Assembly (NCBI GenBank): GCA_034189695.1
Contig: JAXHUA010000013.1
Span: 1-14,627 of the forward strand
Source: JAXHUA01 sp034189695
Lineage (GTDB): Bacteria; Chloroflexota; Dehalococcoidia; E44-bin15
Direction of reading: 5' to 3'
DNA: 14,627 bases
Part shown: positions 5,058 to 12,616 of the stretch, piece after piece
How the letters are laid out: the number at the start of each line of letters is the position of its first letter
Numbering within the stretch: the first letter of the stretch is position 1
Translations under genes and position numbers: made by a program
The notes under the pieces: generated by a model
The model's input: only the letters and a program-made list of their open reading frames with translations
The model's database searches: none
What the model was told of the DNA's origin: nothing

Positions 5058-6980
5058 GTGACGGCACAATACGGGTACACCGGTAAGACACTGAGGGTGG
5101 ACCTCACGTCGGGCCACATCGCTGCCATACCCACCATGGACTACGCCGACAGGTTCGTTGGCGGAATGGGCATTGCCACCAAGGTGTACTGGGACGAGGT
5201 CAGACCCGATGTAGGCGCGCTGGAGCCGGGGAACTCGCTCATATTCGTGACCGGGCCGATGGCGGGCTTCACCGGGGTTGCTGGCTCCATATGGCAGGTC
5301 CACTGCAAGTCCCCGCTCACGATTCCCCAGCAGTTCTCGTATGGGAGCCTGGCGGGAACATGGGGAGCGCACCTGAAGTTCGCCGGCTACGACGCAATCG
5401 TGGTGCAGGGCAGGTCGGAGCGGCCTGTCTATCTGTTCATCGAGGACGGCACCGTTGAGATCAGGGATGCCTCAGACCTGTGGGGCAGGGGTGCCGTTGA
5501 GACGCGGGAGATGTTGAAGAGGAAACTCGGCCGTTCGGCCCGGGTGGCGACGATGGGGCCGGCGGGGGAGAACATGGTAGTCTTCGCCAACGTCATCGCC
5601 GATGACGATTCCAGCGCCTCCGGAGGGGGCGGGGCCGTCATGGGCTCCAAGAACCTGAAGGCGGTCGTCGTCCGGGGCCGGGGCAGGCCGGCGGCGGCGG
5701 ACCCGCAGAGGCTGAAGGCGCTTGCCAGGCGGCTGCGCCGGCTCAAGGAGGGGGCGTCCCAGGGGGATTTCGGCTTCGTGCCCGGGCCCAACATGAAGAA
5801 GGAGGCGTGCTACGGCTGCATCAGCGGCTGCATCAGAGCGGTCATGGAGGCGGAAAACGGCACCAGGGGCAAGTATATGTGCGAGTCCGGCATCTTCTAC
5901 CAGTACCGTGCCCGGAGATACTACGGCGAATGGAACGAGGTGCCCTTTTATGCCAACAGGTTGTGCGACGACTACGGGCTCGACACGCGCGTCACCGAGG
6001 CCATGCTGGCCTGGCTCACCAGGTGTCACAAGGCCGGGATTCTGACGGACGCGAACACCGGACTGCCGCTGTCGAAACTTGGAAGCCTCGAGTTCATCGA
6101 AGCCCTGCTGAAGAAGACCTCGCTGCGCCAGGGTTTCGGAGACGTCCTGGCACGGGGCCTGATACCTGCCGCCGACGAGGTGGGAAGCGATGCCAGAGCG
6201 CTCATCACCGACTACATCTTCCATACCACCGGCCAGGCAGCCGAGGGCGACCCGAGGATGGACATCGTGACCGGCCTTCTCTACGCCATGCAGCCGAGGC
6301 AGCACGCCGTCGTGAGCGAGCTGGCACAGTTGCTGGGCAAATGGGTCCAGTGGGAGAAGGGGGCCGAGGGGGCCTATCTATCCACCCACACGCTTCAGGC
6401 GATCGCTGCCAGGCTCTTTGGAGACGCGAGAGCAGTTGACTTCTCCACCTGCGAAGGCAAGGGGCGGGTGGCGAAGACAGTCCAGGACCGCTGGTCGGCG
6501 AGGGAGAGCCTCATCACGTGCGCCTTTGCCTGGCCCATCGCCGACGTGGTGTGGTCAGAGGACCACATGGGCGATCCATCCCTGGAGAGCCAGGTGTTCT
6601 CCGCCGCCACGGGCCGGGAGGTGGACGAGGCCGAGCTCGACCGGATGGGCGAGGTGGTCTTCAACCTTCGCCGCGCCGTGTTCGCCAGGGAGGGACGCAG
6701 GGGCCGCCAGAGCGACGCCATCCCCCAGGTCTTCTACGAGAGGCCTTTCAAGGACCGTATCAATCCGGAAGACCTGTGCCTGGTGCCGGGCAAGGACGGG
6801 GAGCCGATGTCGAGGAAGGGCGCGGTGGTCGACCGGGACGAATTCGAGACAGTGAAGGACGAGTACTACCAGTCGCGGGGATGGGACGTCGCCACCGGCC
6901 TCCAGACAAAGGGCAAGCTCATCGACCTCGGCCTTCAGGACATCGTCAAGGACCTGGAAGAGCGGGAGCTGGTGGTCTAG
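5058..6980 (+). CDS. Tungsten-type aldehyde ferredoxin oxidoreductase family protein
   Basis: Predicted to oxidise an aldehyde to its acid (or the reverse) with a bis-pterin tungsten cofactor and one [4Fe-4S] cluster, passing electrons to ferredoxin in the cytoplasm. The GTG at 5058 is preferred because GGAGG lies at 5048-5052, five bases upstream; an in-frame TTG at 5046 would overlap that site. The result is 640 residues. Family marks are the N-terminal YGYTGKTLRVDLTSG, GGAVMGSKNLKAVVVRG (about 191-207), the cluster motif CYGCISGC (Cys251, 254, 258), a pterin-contact motif DDYGLD (304-309), Cys488 as likely fourth cluster ligand, and a C-terminal YYQSRGWDVATGLQTKGKL. The second DxxGLC motif is altered to ESLITC. 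It stands alone and converges with the minus-strand cluster. A related activity such as a BamB-like reductase cannot be excluded. Confidence 0.88.
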   Translation: MTAQYGYTGKTLRVDLTSGHIAAIPTMDYADRFVGGMGIATKVYWDEVRPDVGALEPGNSLIFVTGPMAGFTGVAGSIWQVHCKSPLTIPQQFSYGSLAGTWGAHLKFAGYDAIVVQGRSERPVYLFIEDGTVEIRDASDLWGRGAVETREMLKRKLGRSARVATMGPAGENMVVFANVIADDDSSASGGGGAVMGSKNLKAVVVRGRGRPAAADPQRLKALARRLRRLKEGASQGDFGFVPGPNMKKEACYGCISGCIRAVMEAENGTRGKYMCESGIFYQYRARRYYGEWNEVPFYANRLCDDYGLDTRVTEAMLAWLTRCHKAGILTDANTGLPLSKLGSLEFIEALLKKTSLRQGFGDVLARGLIPAADEVGSDARALITDYIFHTTGQAAEGDPRMDIVTGLLYAMQPRQHAVVSELAQLLGKWVQWEKGAEGAYLSTHTLQAIAARLFGDARAVDFSTCEGKGRVAKTVQDRWSARESLITCAFAWPIADVVWSEDHMGDPSLESQVFSAATGREVDEAELDRMGEVVFNLRRAVFAREGRRGRQSDAIPQVFYERPFKDRINPEDLCLVPGKDGEPMSRKGAVVDRDEFETVKDEYYQSRGWDVATGLQTKGKLIDLGLQDIVKDLEERELVV

Positions 6981-7027
6981 TCGCTAGCGCGTGGCCGAAC
7001 CCGGTCGTCCCCGGCGAGATTCGACCC

Positions 7028-9202
7028 TCACACAGGCTGGTCAGATGCGTCGTCGTGCTGCGCCAGCAGCTCGGCGCTGTGCATCACCTTGATGTCGCTC
7101 CTGCGCTTGTCCAGCCCACCCCGGAGCTGAAGCACGCACGGGGTGCAGTTGGTGACCACGATGCCGGCTCCGGCCGCCTCGATGCGGTCCAGCTTCCGCT
7201 TCAACACCGAGCCGGACAGCTCCGGGTACCTCAGCACCGTCTCGCCGCCGAAGCCGCAGCAGGCGTCGGAGTCGGCCATCTCCACCACCTCAAAGCCCTC
7301 GCGCTCGAGCAACTCCCTCGGCTCGCGGTACACGCCAAGCCCCCGCCGCAAATGACACGGGTCGTGATAGGTGACCTTGACGTTCTTCGGCGGTTTTCTC
7401 TCCTCGCCGGGCGTCAACTCGAGGACCAGCTCCGAGAAGTCCCTCACCTTGTCTGACAGCGCCTCCGCCCTGTCCCGCCACCCAGGGTCGTCAGCCAGCA
7501 GGCGCGGGTACTCGCACTTCAACATCACCGCGCAACCGGGGCATACGGTGACGACTCGGTCCGGCCCGCCCTCCTCCAGCGCGGCGATGTTCCTCCTGGC
7601 CAGGACCCGGGCCGTCTCGACGTCACCGCCGTAGTAGGCCGGAGCGCCACAGCACGTCTGGCCTCGCGGGAAGAAGGGCCCCGCGCCGTGAGCGCCCAGC
7701 ACCTTCATCACGTCTTCACCCAGCTCGGGGTAGGCATAGTCGGCGACGCAGCCGGCATAGAAGGCCACCTTCGGGAGGGCCTCCTCTACGGGCGAGGAAG
7801 CGTCCCTGAGCCGGTCACGCAGCGGGTGGCGTGACAGCGCCGGCAGGCTGACCGTCCGGGCTACCGGGCTGAGCGGATAGGGGAGCCGCCTCGTCATGGA
7901 GTCCCTGTCGGTGAAGAGCCGTTGCAGCCGCGATGCCAGCCTGAAGACCCTGTCGAGCCGGCGGGGGTGCCTCAGCACGCCTCGATAGGCGAGCCGGCTT
8001 GTCCACGGCAGGCCCTTCTCCGCCACCATCCGTTCCCTGAGCTTCGATACCATGCGCGGGATGTCTATCCGCGCCGGGCACGCTTCCCGGCACGACATGC
8101 ACCCCATGCACAGGCTCGCCGGGCCCTCCGCCTCGTCCATGCCGTGAAGAAACGCGGTGAGGACGGCGCCGATGCCGCCCTGGTATATGTGCCCGTAGGT
8201 CTGTCCCGCAACCGACTGGAACACGGGGCAGACGTTGAGGCAGGCGCCGCACTTGATGCAGTAGAGCGCCTCCCTGAAATCGTCCGATTCCCGCAGCCTC
8301 AACCGGCCATTGTCCACCAGGACGATGTGCAACTCGCTTGGGCCCACCGCACCGGTCCCCGGCGCACCGGCAATCGCGTCGGTGCTGCTGGGACCGGTGA
8401 TGTACGACACGTAGACCGACATCTTCATGCCGGTCGTGCTCCTGCTCAGCAGCCGGAGTATAGCGTTGGCATCCTCCAGGCTGGAGACCAGCTTCTCATA
8501 GCCCACCAGGGCCACGTGAATGGGCGGCAGGGTGGTCACCATCCCACCGTTGCCCTCGTTGGTCACGATGACCAGCGTGCCTGTCTGAGCCACGGCGATA
8601 TTGCCGCCGGAGATGCCCATGTCAGCGTCGATATACGCCTGCCGCAGCGCACGGCGGGTCGCATCAAGCACACCCTGGGGGTCCGCCTCCAGCCTCTCCC
8701 CGGTCCCCTCTGAGATAAGCTCGGTGACCTGCTCGATGGTCTTGTGTATCGCCGGCCCCACCAGGTGCGCGGGCCTCTCGCCCGCCAGCTGGACTATCCA
8801 CTCGCCGATGTCGGTCTCTCTGACGTCTATGCCGGCGTGCTCGAGGTGCTCCCTGAGGCCGGTCTCCTCGGTCAGCATCGACTTGGACTTCACTATGCGG
8901 CCGATGCCCCGCTCCCTGGCCAGCTTCAGCACGTAGTCGTTGGCGTCCCCACCATCCCTGGCCTCGTAGACGACCGCGCCAGCCCTCTCGGCCTCGGCCC
9001 TGAACTGTCGCACCAGCTCGGGCAGGTTGGCGATCGACTCCTCCTTGACGCGCCGCACCTCCTTGCTCAGCGCCTCGAAGTCGATCCCTTCGAGCGCCCG
9101 CTGACGCATGAAGGTAAGGAGAGGGACAAGCCTGCCAAAGGCGCTCTGGAGGTTCTCGTCCGCCAGGGCGTCGCGCACCCGCTTCGACATCTTCACCGCC
9201 AT
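7028..9202 (-). CDS. LutB-LutA fusion: LUD domain, two [4Fe-4S] clusters and two CCG domains
   Basis: The 724-residue protein joins what are usually two subunits of the LutABC lactate oxidation complex (LutB about 480 and LutA about 240 residues). Residues 70-300 are a LUD domain (IVKSKSMLTEETGLREHLE; AQTGTLVIVTNEGNG). Two ferredoxin motifs follow: Cys315/318/321/325 and Cys365/368/371/375. Residues 478-714 carry two Cys-rich CCG domains (Cys485, CC517-518, Cys554/557; Cys616, CC648-649, Cys686/689) of the HdrB/GlpC type that bind Fe-S clusters. The likely role is oxidation of a 2-hydroxyacid to a 2-oxoacid with electrons going to a membrane or soluble carrier. It is the last gene of the minus-strand cluster, 9 bases after the LutC-like gene, whose stop overlaps its GAGGTG ribosome site. 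The substrate need not be lactate. Confidence 0.88.
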   Translation of the reverse strand: MAVKMSKRVRDALADENLQSAFGRLVPLLTFMRQRALEGIDFEALSKEVRRVKEESIANLPELVRQFRAEAERAGAVVYEARDGGDANDYVLKLARERGIGRIVKSKSMLTEETGLREHLEHAGIDVRETDIGEWIVQLAGERPAHLVGPAIHKTIEQVTELISEGTGERLEADPQGVLDATRRALRQAYIDADMGISGGNIAVAQTGTLVIVTNEGNGGMVTTLPPIHVALVGYEKLVSSLEDANAILRLLSRSTTGMKMSVYVSYITGPSSTDAIAGAPGTGAVGPSELHIVLVDNGRLRLRESDDFREALYCIKCGACLNVCPVFQSVAGQTYGHIYQGGIGAVLTAFLHGMDEAEGPASLCMGCMSCREACPARIDIPRMVSKLRERMVAEKGLPWTSRLAYRGVLRHPRRLDRVFRLASRLQRLFTDRDSMTRRLPYPLSPVARTVSLPALSRHPLRDRLRDASSPVEEALPKVAFYAGCVADYAYPELGEDVMKVLGAHGAGPFFPRGQTCCGAPAYYGGDVETARVLARRNIAALEEGGPDRVVTVCPGCAVMLKCEYPRLLADDPGWRDRAEALSDKVRDFSELVLELTPGEERKPPKNVKVTYHDPCHLRRGLGVYREPRELLEREGFEVVEMADSDACCGFGGETVLRYPELSGSVLKRKLDRIEAAGAGIVVTNCTPCVLQLRGGLDKRRSDIKVMHSAELLAQHDDASDQPV

Positions 9203-9211
9203 TCCCGCACC

Positions 9212-9958
9212 TCACACTCCCCGTCGGGCAACATCCCGGCTCACCAGCACGACGTGCTCCTCCATCGGCCCCTGCGCCCGGGCCAGCAGCGCCCCGGGTA
9301 TGTCAGCGGTGGTGTTCCGGCCGGTGACGTAGGTCACGTATCTGGGCATCCTTTGCCCCATCTCCCCCGGCCCTTTCAGCCTGGCGCTCGCATCGTCCAT
9401 GGTGGCCACCACGTTCGCGGCGTCGACCACCGTAACGTGTATCCGGGGCAGTACGGCGGCCAGGCGCTCGCCGCCCTCGTCGCCGGCGATAACCAGAGTC
9501 CCGGTCTCCGCTATGGCCACCGAGGCCTCCGAGACCCCCATGTCCGCGTCGATACAGCACTGCCTCAACACGGCGCGCGCCGCCTTCGCCACGGCCCGGG
9601 CGTCGGCCTCCACCTCCTCACCAGCCGCCGTCGACACCAGCCCGGCGACCCGTTCAATGGTCGCACCTTCGCCCTCAGCGCCGTCACCCGCCTGGCTGTT
9701 CGCTGCCAGCTGGGCCAGCCATTCCCCGACGTCGACCTCGGTCACCGCCATGCCGGCGTCCTCCAGGTGGCGTCTCAGCCCCATCTCCACTGCCAGGGTC
9801 GACCTTGACTTCACCACACGCGTGACGCCGCGCTCTTCCGCCATCTGGAGAATGTAGCCGCGAGCATCGTCCACATCCCTGGCTTCGTGGACCAGTGCAC
9901 CGGCCTGAGCAGCTTCATCCCGGAACCGCTCCACCAGACTGGTCGAGGTCTCGCCCAT
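9212..9958 (-). CDS. Stand-alone LUD-domain protein, LutC-like
   Basis: The protein is 248 residues from the ATG at 9958, which has GGGGAGG six bases upstream; ATGs at 9973 and 10003 lie further out with poorer sites, and B. subtilis LutC is about 240 residues. It has one LUD domain with SVAIAETGTLVIAGDEGG and LPRIHVTVVD, the typical core, but no Cys clusters. Its N-terminal half (RVVKSRSTLAVEMGLRRHLE, VDVGEWLAQLA, DADMGVSE) closely mirrors the LUD domain of the adjacent LutB-LutA fusion, so the two are probably paralogues. LutC-type proteins are required for 2-hydroxyacid oxidation with LutA and LutB, though their exact part is not settled. It follows iorB by 72 bases and precedes the fusion gene by 9, so it is almost certainly co-transcribed. 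Confidence 0.87.
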   Translation of the reverse strand: MGETSTSLVERFRDEAAQAGALVHEARDVDDARGYILQMAEERGVTRVVKSRSTLAVEMGLRRHLEDAGMAVTEVDVGEWLAQLAANSQAGDGAEGEGATIERVAGLVSTAAGEEVEADARAVAKAARAVLRQCCIDADMGVSEASVAIAETGTLVIAGDEGGERLAAVLPRIHVTVVDAANVVATMDDASARLKGPGEMGQRMPRYVTYVTGRNTTADIPGALLARAQGPMEEHVVLVSRDVARRGV

Positions 9959-9977
9959 TCTCAGCCTCCCCATCCCG

Positions 9978-10016
9978 GGCCCGGCAACGCAAGTTCGGCC
10001 CATCCAGCGCCGGGCC
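9978..10016 (-). repeat. Inverted repeat between iorB and the LutC-like gene
   Basis: GGCCCGGC and GCCGGGCC (9978-9985 and 10009-10016) are perfect 8-base complements around 23 bases, filling most of the only sizeable gap inside the cluster. In the transcript it would form a GC stem upstream of the lutC-like ribosome site. It lacks a T-run, so mRNA processing or stability is likelier than termination; chance is possible. Confidence 0.4.
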
Positions 10017-10030
10017 TCCGTCGAGCCGGT

Positions 10031-10648
10031 TCACTCCCTGGCAAGCTCCACGCCCTTCCTGAAGGCCGCCATATTGGCCTCCAGTTCCTTGGGGAAGTCC
10101 TCGCGGAGCACCGGCTCCAGGGAGCCTTCGTCGAGCGGCAGCACACCCGAGCCCACCACCGCCCCGATGAGGATCATGTTGGCGAAGATGGGGTCCCCCA
10201 TCTTCTGCGCCTCTTCAGTGGCGTTGACGACCCACGTTCTCGCTGACAGCTCCCTGACGGTCTCGATCAGCCTGTCCAGCTCGGGGTAGTCGGCCTCGCC
10301 GCCGGTGACGTCGATGGAGTAGATTGGCCGGGGATTGACGATGACAACCACGTCTGGATTGCCGAACTGCCCCAGCATCCTCAGCGTCTCCACCGGCTCC
10401 AGTCCAAGAATGACGTCGGCGCGCCCGTCAAGAATGAAAGGGCTGCACTGGCCCTCTTTCGAGACCCTCACGTGACTCATGACCGGCCCGCCCCTCTGCG
10501 ACGCCCCGTAGGTCTCTCCGATGGTCACGAAATACCCCTGTCGCACCAGCGCGTTTCCAATCAGCAACGACACCCTCACATTGCCCTGCCCGCCCACGCC
10601 GGTGATGACCAGGTTGAGCGGGTCCTTCATCAACGTCTTCGCGCTCAT
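10031..10648 (-). CDS. iorB: Indolepyruvate:ferredoxin oxidoreductase beta subunit
   Basis: The 205-residue protein is the normal length for IorB, the gamma-type catalytic domain of 2-oxoacid:ferredoxin oxidoreductases. With IorA it converts aryl pyruvates plus CoA to aryl-acetyl-CoA, CO2 and reduced ferredoxin. Visible marks are LVITGVGGQGN near residues 13-23, GETYGASQRGGPVMSHVR (about 44-61) and the late FANMILIGAVVGSGVLPL block. The ATG at 10648 overlaps the iorA stop codon by four bases (ATGA) and has GGGAGG just upstream, so translation is coupled to iorA. Substrate range cannot be read from sequence; some members act on other 2-oxoacids. Confidence 0.92.
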   Translation of the reverse strand: MSAKTLMKDPLNLVITGVGGQGNVRVSLLIGNALVRQGYFVTIGETYGASQRGGPVMSHVRVSKEGQCSPFILDGRADVILGLEPVETLRMLGQFGNPDVVVIVNPRPIYSIDVTGGEADYPELDRLIETVRELSARTWVVNATEEAQKMGDPIFANMILIGAVVGSGVLPLDEGSLEPVLREDFPKELEANMAAFRKGVELARE

Positions 10649-12585
10649 GCCGCCTCCCTTACGATGGCCCCCTGCGGGCAGATGTCGGCGCAGACGCCAC
10701 ATCCGGTGCAGATCACCTCGTCTATCTTCGCCCTGCCGGCCTCTTTGTCCCATATGAGGCCGGGACAGCGGAACACCCGGGTGCACAGCCGGTCGCAGCC
10801 ACACGCCTCGCCTATGCACCTGTCGGGGTCGACGTACACCCTGTAGGGGTTCTTCCTTTCCCTGCGTCCCCTCACCAGCTCGCACTCGCGTCTCATGACC
10901 ACCACCCTGGCGCCACCACCCTCGGCCATCATGTCCAGCAGCGTGCTTGCGGCGTCCTTGAGGTCGAACGGGTCGCACACCACCACACGCGCACCCAGCG
11001 AGCGACACAGCGCCTCTATGCTGACCGCCTGCGTTTGTTCGCCCATGGCGGTCATGCCCGTCCCCGGGTGCGGCTGGAAGCCGGTCATGGCCGTGGCCCT
11101 GTTGTCGAGGACGATGAGGATGAAGTCCGACTGGTTGTACACGCCGTTTATCAGCGGCGGGATGGCCGCATGGAAGAAGGTGGAATCGCCACACACGGCC
11201 AGCACCGGCTGGTCGAAGCCGAACTGGCCCAGCTTCCCCAGGCCGTTCGCCACCCCAATGCCGGCCCCCATGCAGTGCATCGTCCTCACCTGGAAGAAGC
11301 CCGCCGGCCCGAGCGCCATGGAGTAGCAGCCGATGTCGCCGGTCACGATCCCGCCGCGTCCGTCCATCTTCAGCGCGTTCTTGATCGCCCAGAAGGTGGC
11401 ACGGTGCGCGCAGCCGGGACAGAACGTCATCATGCGGTCAGGCACGTCGCGCTTGGCCACCCCCTCCACTTTCGAGGCGTAGTCCACATCCCGAGCCTGA
11501 TATGAAAGCCCCGTCACAGCGCATATCGCCTTGATAACGGTGTCCGGGTTGAGTTCGCCGTAGGCGTTGATGTGCTTGGAGCGCTTGCCATGGAAGACGG
11601 GGCGAGGGCTGCCCGGCGGCAGGGCGGCGGCCAGCTCCATCACGCCCCGCTCGAGGAACGGGTCGATCTCCTCCACGAACAGGACTTCGGGCGCCTTGCC
11701 CAGATGGCCCTCAACGAATCCTTCAGGCAGCGGCCATACCGTGCCCAGCTTCAGGATGCCTACTCTATCCTCCACCCCGAGCGCATTGACCGCCTCCTGC
11801 GAATAGAGCCAGCAACTGCCCGAGGTTATGATTAGCAGCTCCGCCTCGTCCGGCCCCACATACCAGTTGAACGGAGATGATTCGAACTTCTCCCTGGCCT
11901 TCTCCAGCCTCACGTGCTGCAACGCATGACGCAATGAGCTCGGCACCGGCATGAACCGCGTCGGCGCATTGCTAAGGGTGTCATGCACCTGATCGAAGTA
12001 GGCCCGGTGCTCCTTCCGGGGCAGCTCGCCCAGCTTCACCGTGCCCCGCGCGTGGGCGATGCGGGTAACGCTCCGCAGCATGCACAGGGTGCCAAGCTCC
12101 TCCGACAGGTCGAACAGCCACCTGGTCATGTCCTTGGCTTCCTGAAAGGTGCCTGGCTCCAGCAGCGGAATGTCGAACCACTTGGCAATCGGCCGCGTGT
12201 CCTGCTCATTCGAGCTGGATATGGCGGAGGGGTCGTCACAGCTCACCAGGACCAGGCCGCCGCTGCCTGTCCCGGACATCACCAGATTCGACAGGAAGTC
12301 AGAAACGACGTTCACTCCGTTCTGCTTCATCGAGGCGATAGCGCGGACGCCGGCAAAGGAGGCCCCGGCGGCGGCTTCCATGGCCACCTTCTCGTTCACC
12401 GACCACTGCGCGTACATGCCCATCTGCCCGGCCACCGACGCCAGGCTCTCCATAATCTCAGAAGAGGGCGTCCCCGGGTAGGCGGCGGCGAACCCCACCC
12501 CCGCCTCGAGCGCCCCGCGTGCGATGGCCTCATTCCCTATGAAGAGCTGGCTCGTACCTGGAGCATCTATGTCAATACCTGCCAT
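10645..12585 (-). CDS. iorA: Indolepyruvate:ferredoxin oxidoreductase alpha subunit
   Basis: The 646-residue protein is the catalytic, thiamine-diphosphate-binding subunit. The ATG at 12585 carries a strong GGGAGGTGA site. An N-terminal POR domain shows AAYPGTPSSEI, NEKVAMEAAAGAS and SSSNEQDTRPIAKW. The TPP-binding region contains FCPGCAHR, GDIGCYSMALGP, CGDST (about 465-469) and LDNRATAMTGFQPHPG. The C-terminal ferredoxin part has Cys590, 595, 597, 601 and 607, then a standard CTGCGVCADIC motif (626-636). The first cluster motif, CIGEACGCDRLC, has wider spacing than the usual CxxCxxC. It forms an overlapping pair with iorB and lies 31 bases after the FrhB-like gene. Expected role: oxidative decarboxylation of aryl or other 2-oxoacids, reducing ferredoxin in the cytoplasm. 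Confidence 0.93.
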   Translation of the reverse strand: MAGIDIDAPGTSQLFIGNEAIARGALEAGVGFAAAYPGTPSSEIMESLASVAGQMGMYAQWSVNEKVAMEAAAGASFAGVRAIASMKQNGVNVVSDFLSNLVMSGTGSGGLVLVSCDDPSAISSSNEQDTRPIAKWFDIPLLEPGTFQEAKDMTRWLFDLSEELGTLCMLRSVTRIAHARGTVKLGELPRKEHRAYFDQVHDTLSNAPTRFMPVPSSLRHALQHVRLEKAREKFESSPFNWYVGPDEAELLIITSGSCWLYSQEAVNALGVEDRVGILKLGTVWPLPEGFVEGHLGKAPEVLFVEEIDPFLERGVMELAAALPPGSPRPVFHGKRSKHINAYGELNPDTVIKAICAVTGLSYQARDVDYASKVEGVAKRDVPDRMMTFCPGCAHRATFWAIKNALKMDGRGGIVTGDIGCYSMALGPAGFFQVRTMHCMGAGIGVANGLGKLGQFGFDQPVLAVCGDSTFFHAAIPPLINGVYNQSDFILIVLDNRATAMTGFQPHPGTGMTAMGEQTQAVSIEALCRSLGARVVVCDPFDLKDAASTLLDMMAEGGGARVVVMRRECELVRGRRERKNPYRVYVDPDRCIGEACGCDRLCTRVFRCPGLIWDKEAGRAKIDEVICTGCGVCADICPQGAIVREAA

Positions 12586-12616
12586 ATCACTCACCTCCCT
12601 GGCCTGCCGTCCACCA

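Noticed and set aside
6981..7027. Terminator between the convergent aldehyde oxidoreductase and LutB-LutA genes
   Set aside because: Short GC inverted bits (GCCG/CGGC) without a T-run; not distinguishable from GC-rich background.
8744..9808. Long plus-strand frame (354 codons) antisense to the LUD genes
   Set aside because: It overlaps two well-supported minus-strand genes; the translation is Arg/His/Gly-rich without recognisable motifs, typical of GC-rich antisense frames.
10649..11194. Extended start for iorB as far as 11194
   Set aside because: The frame is open only as a shadow of iorA; conserved IorB sequence begins after the ATG at 10648, which has a good ribosome site and an ATGA overlap with the iorA stop.
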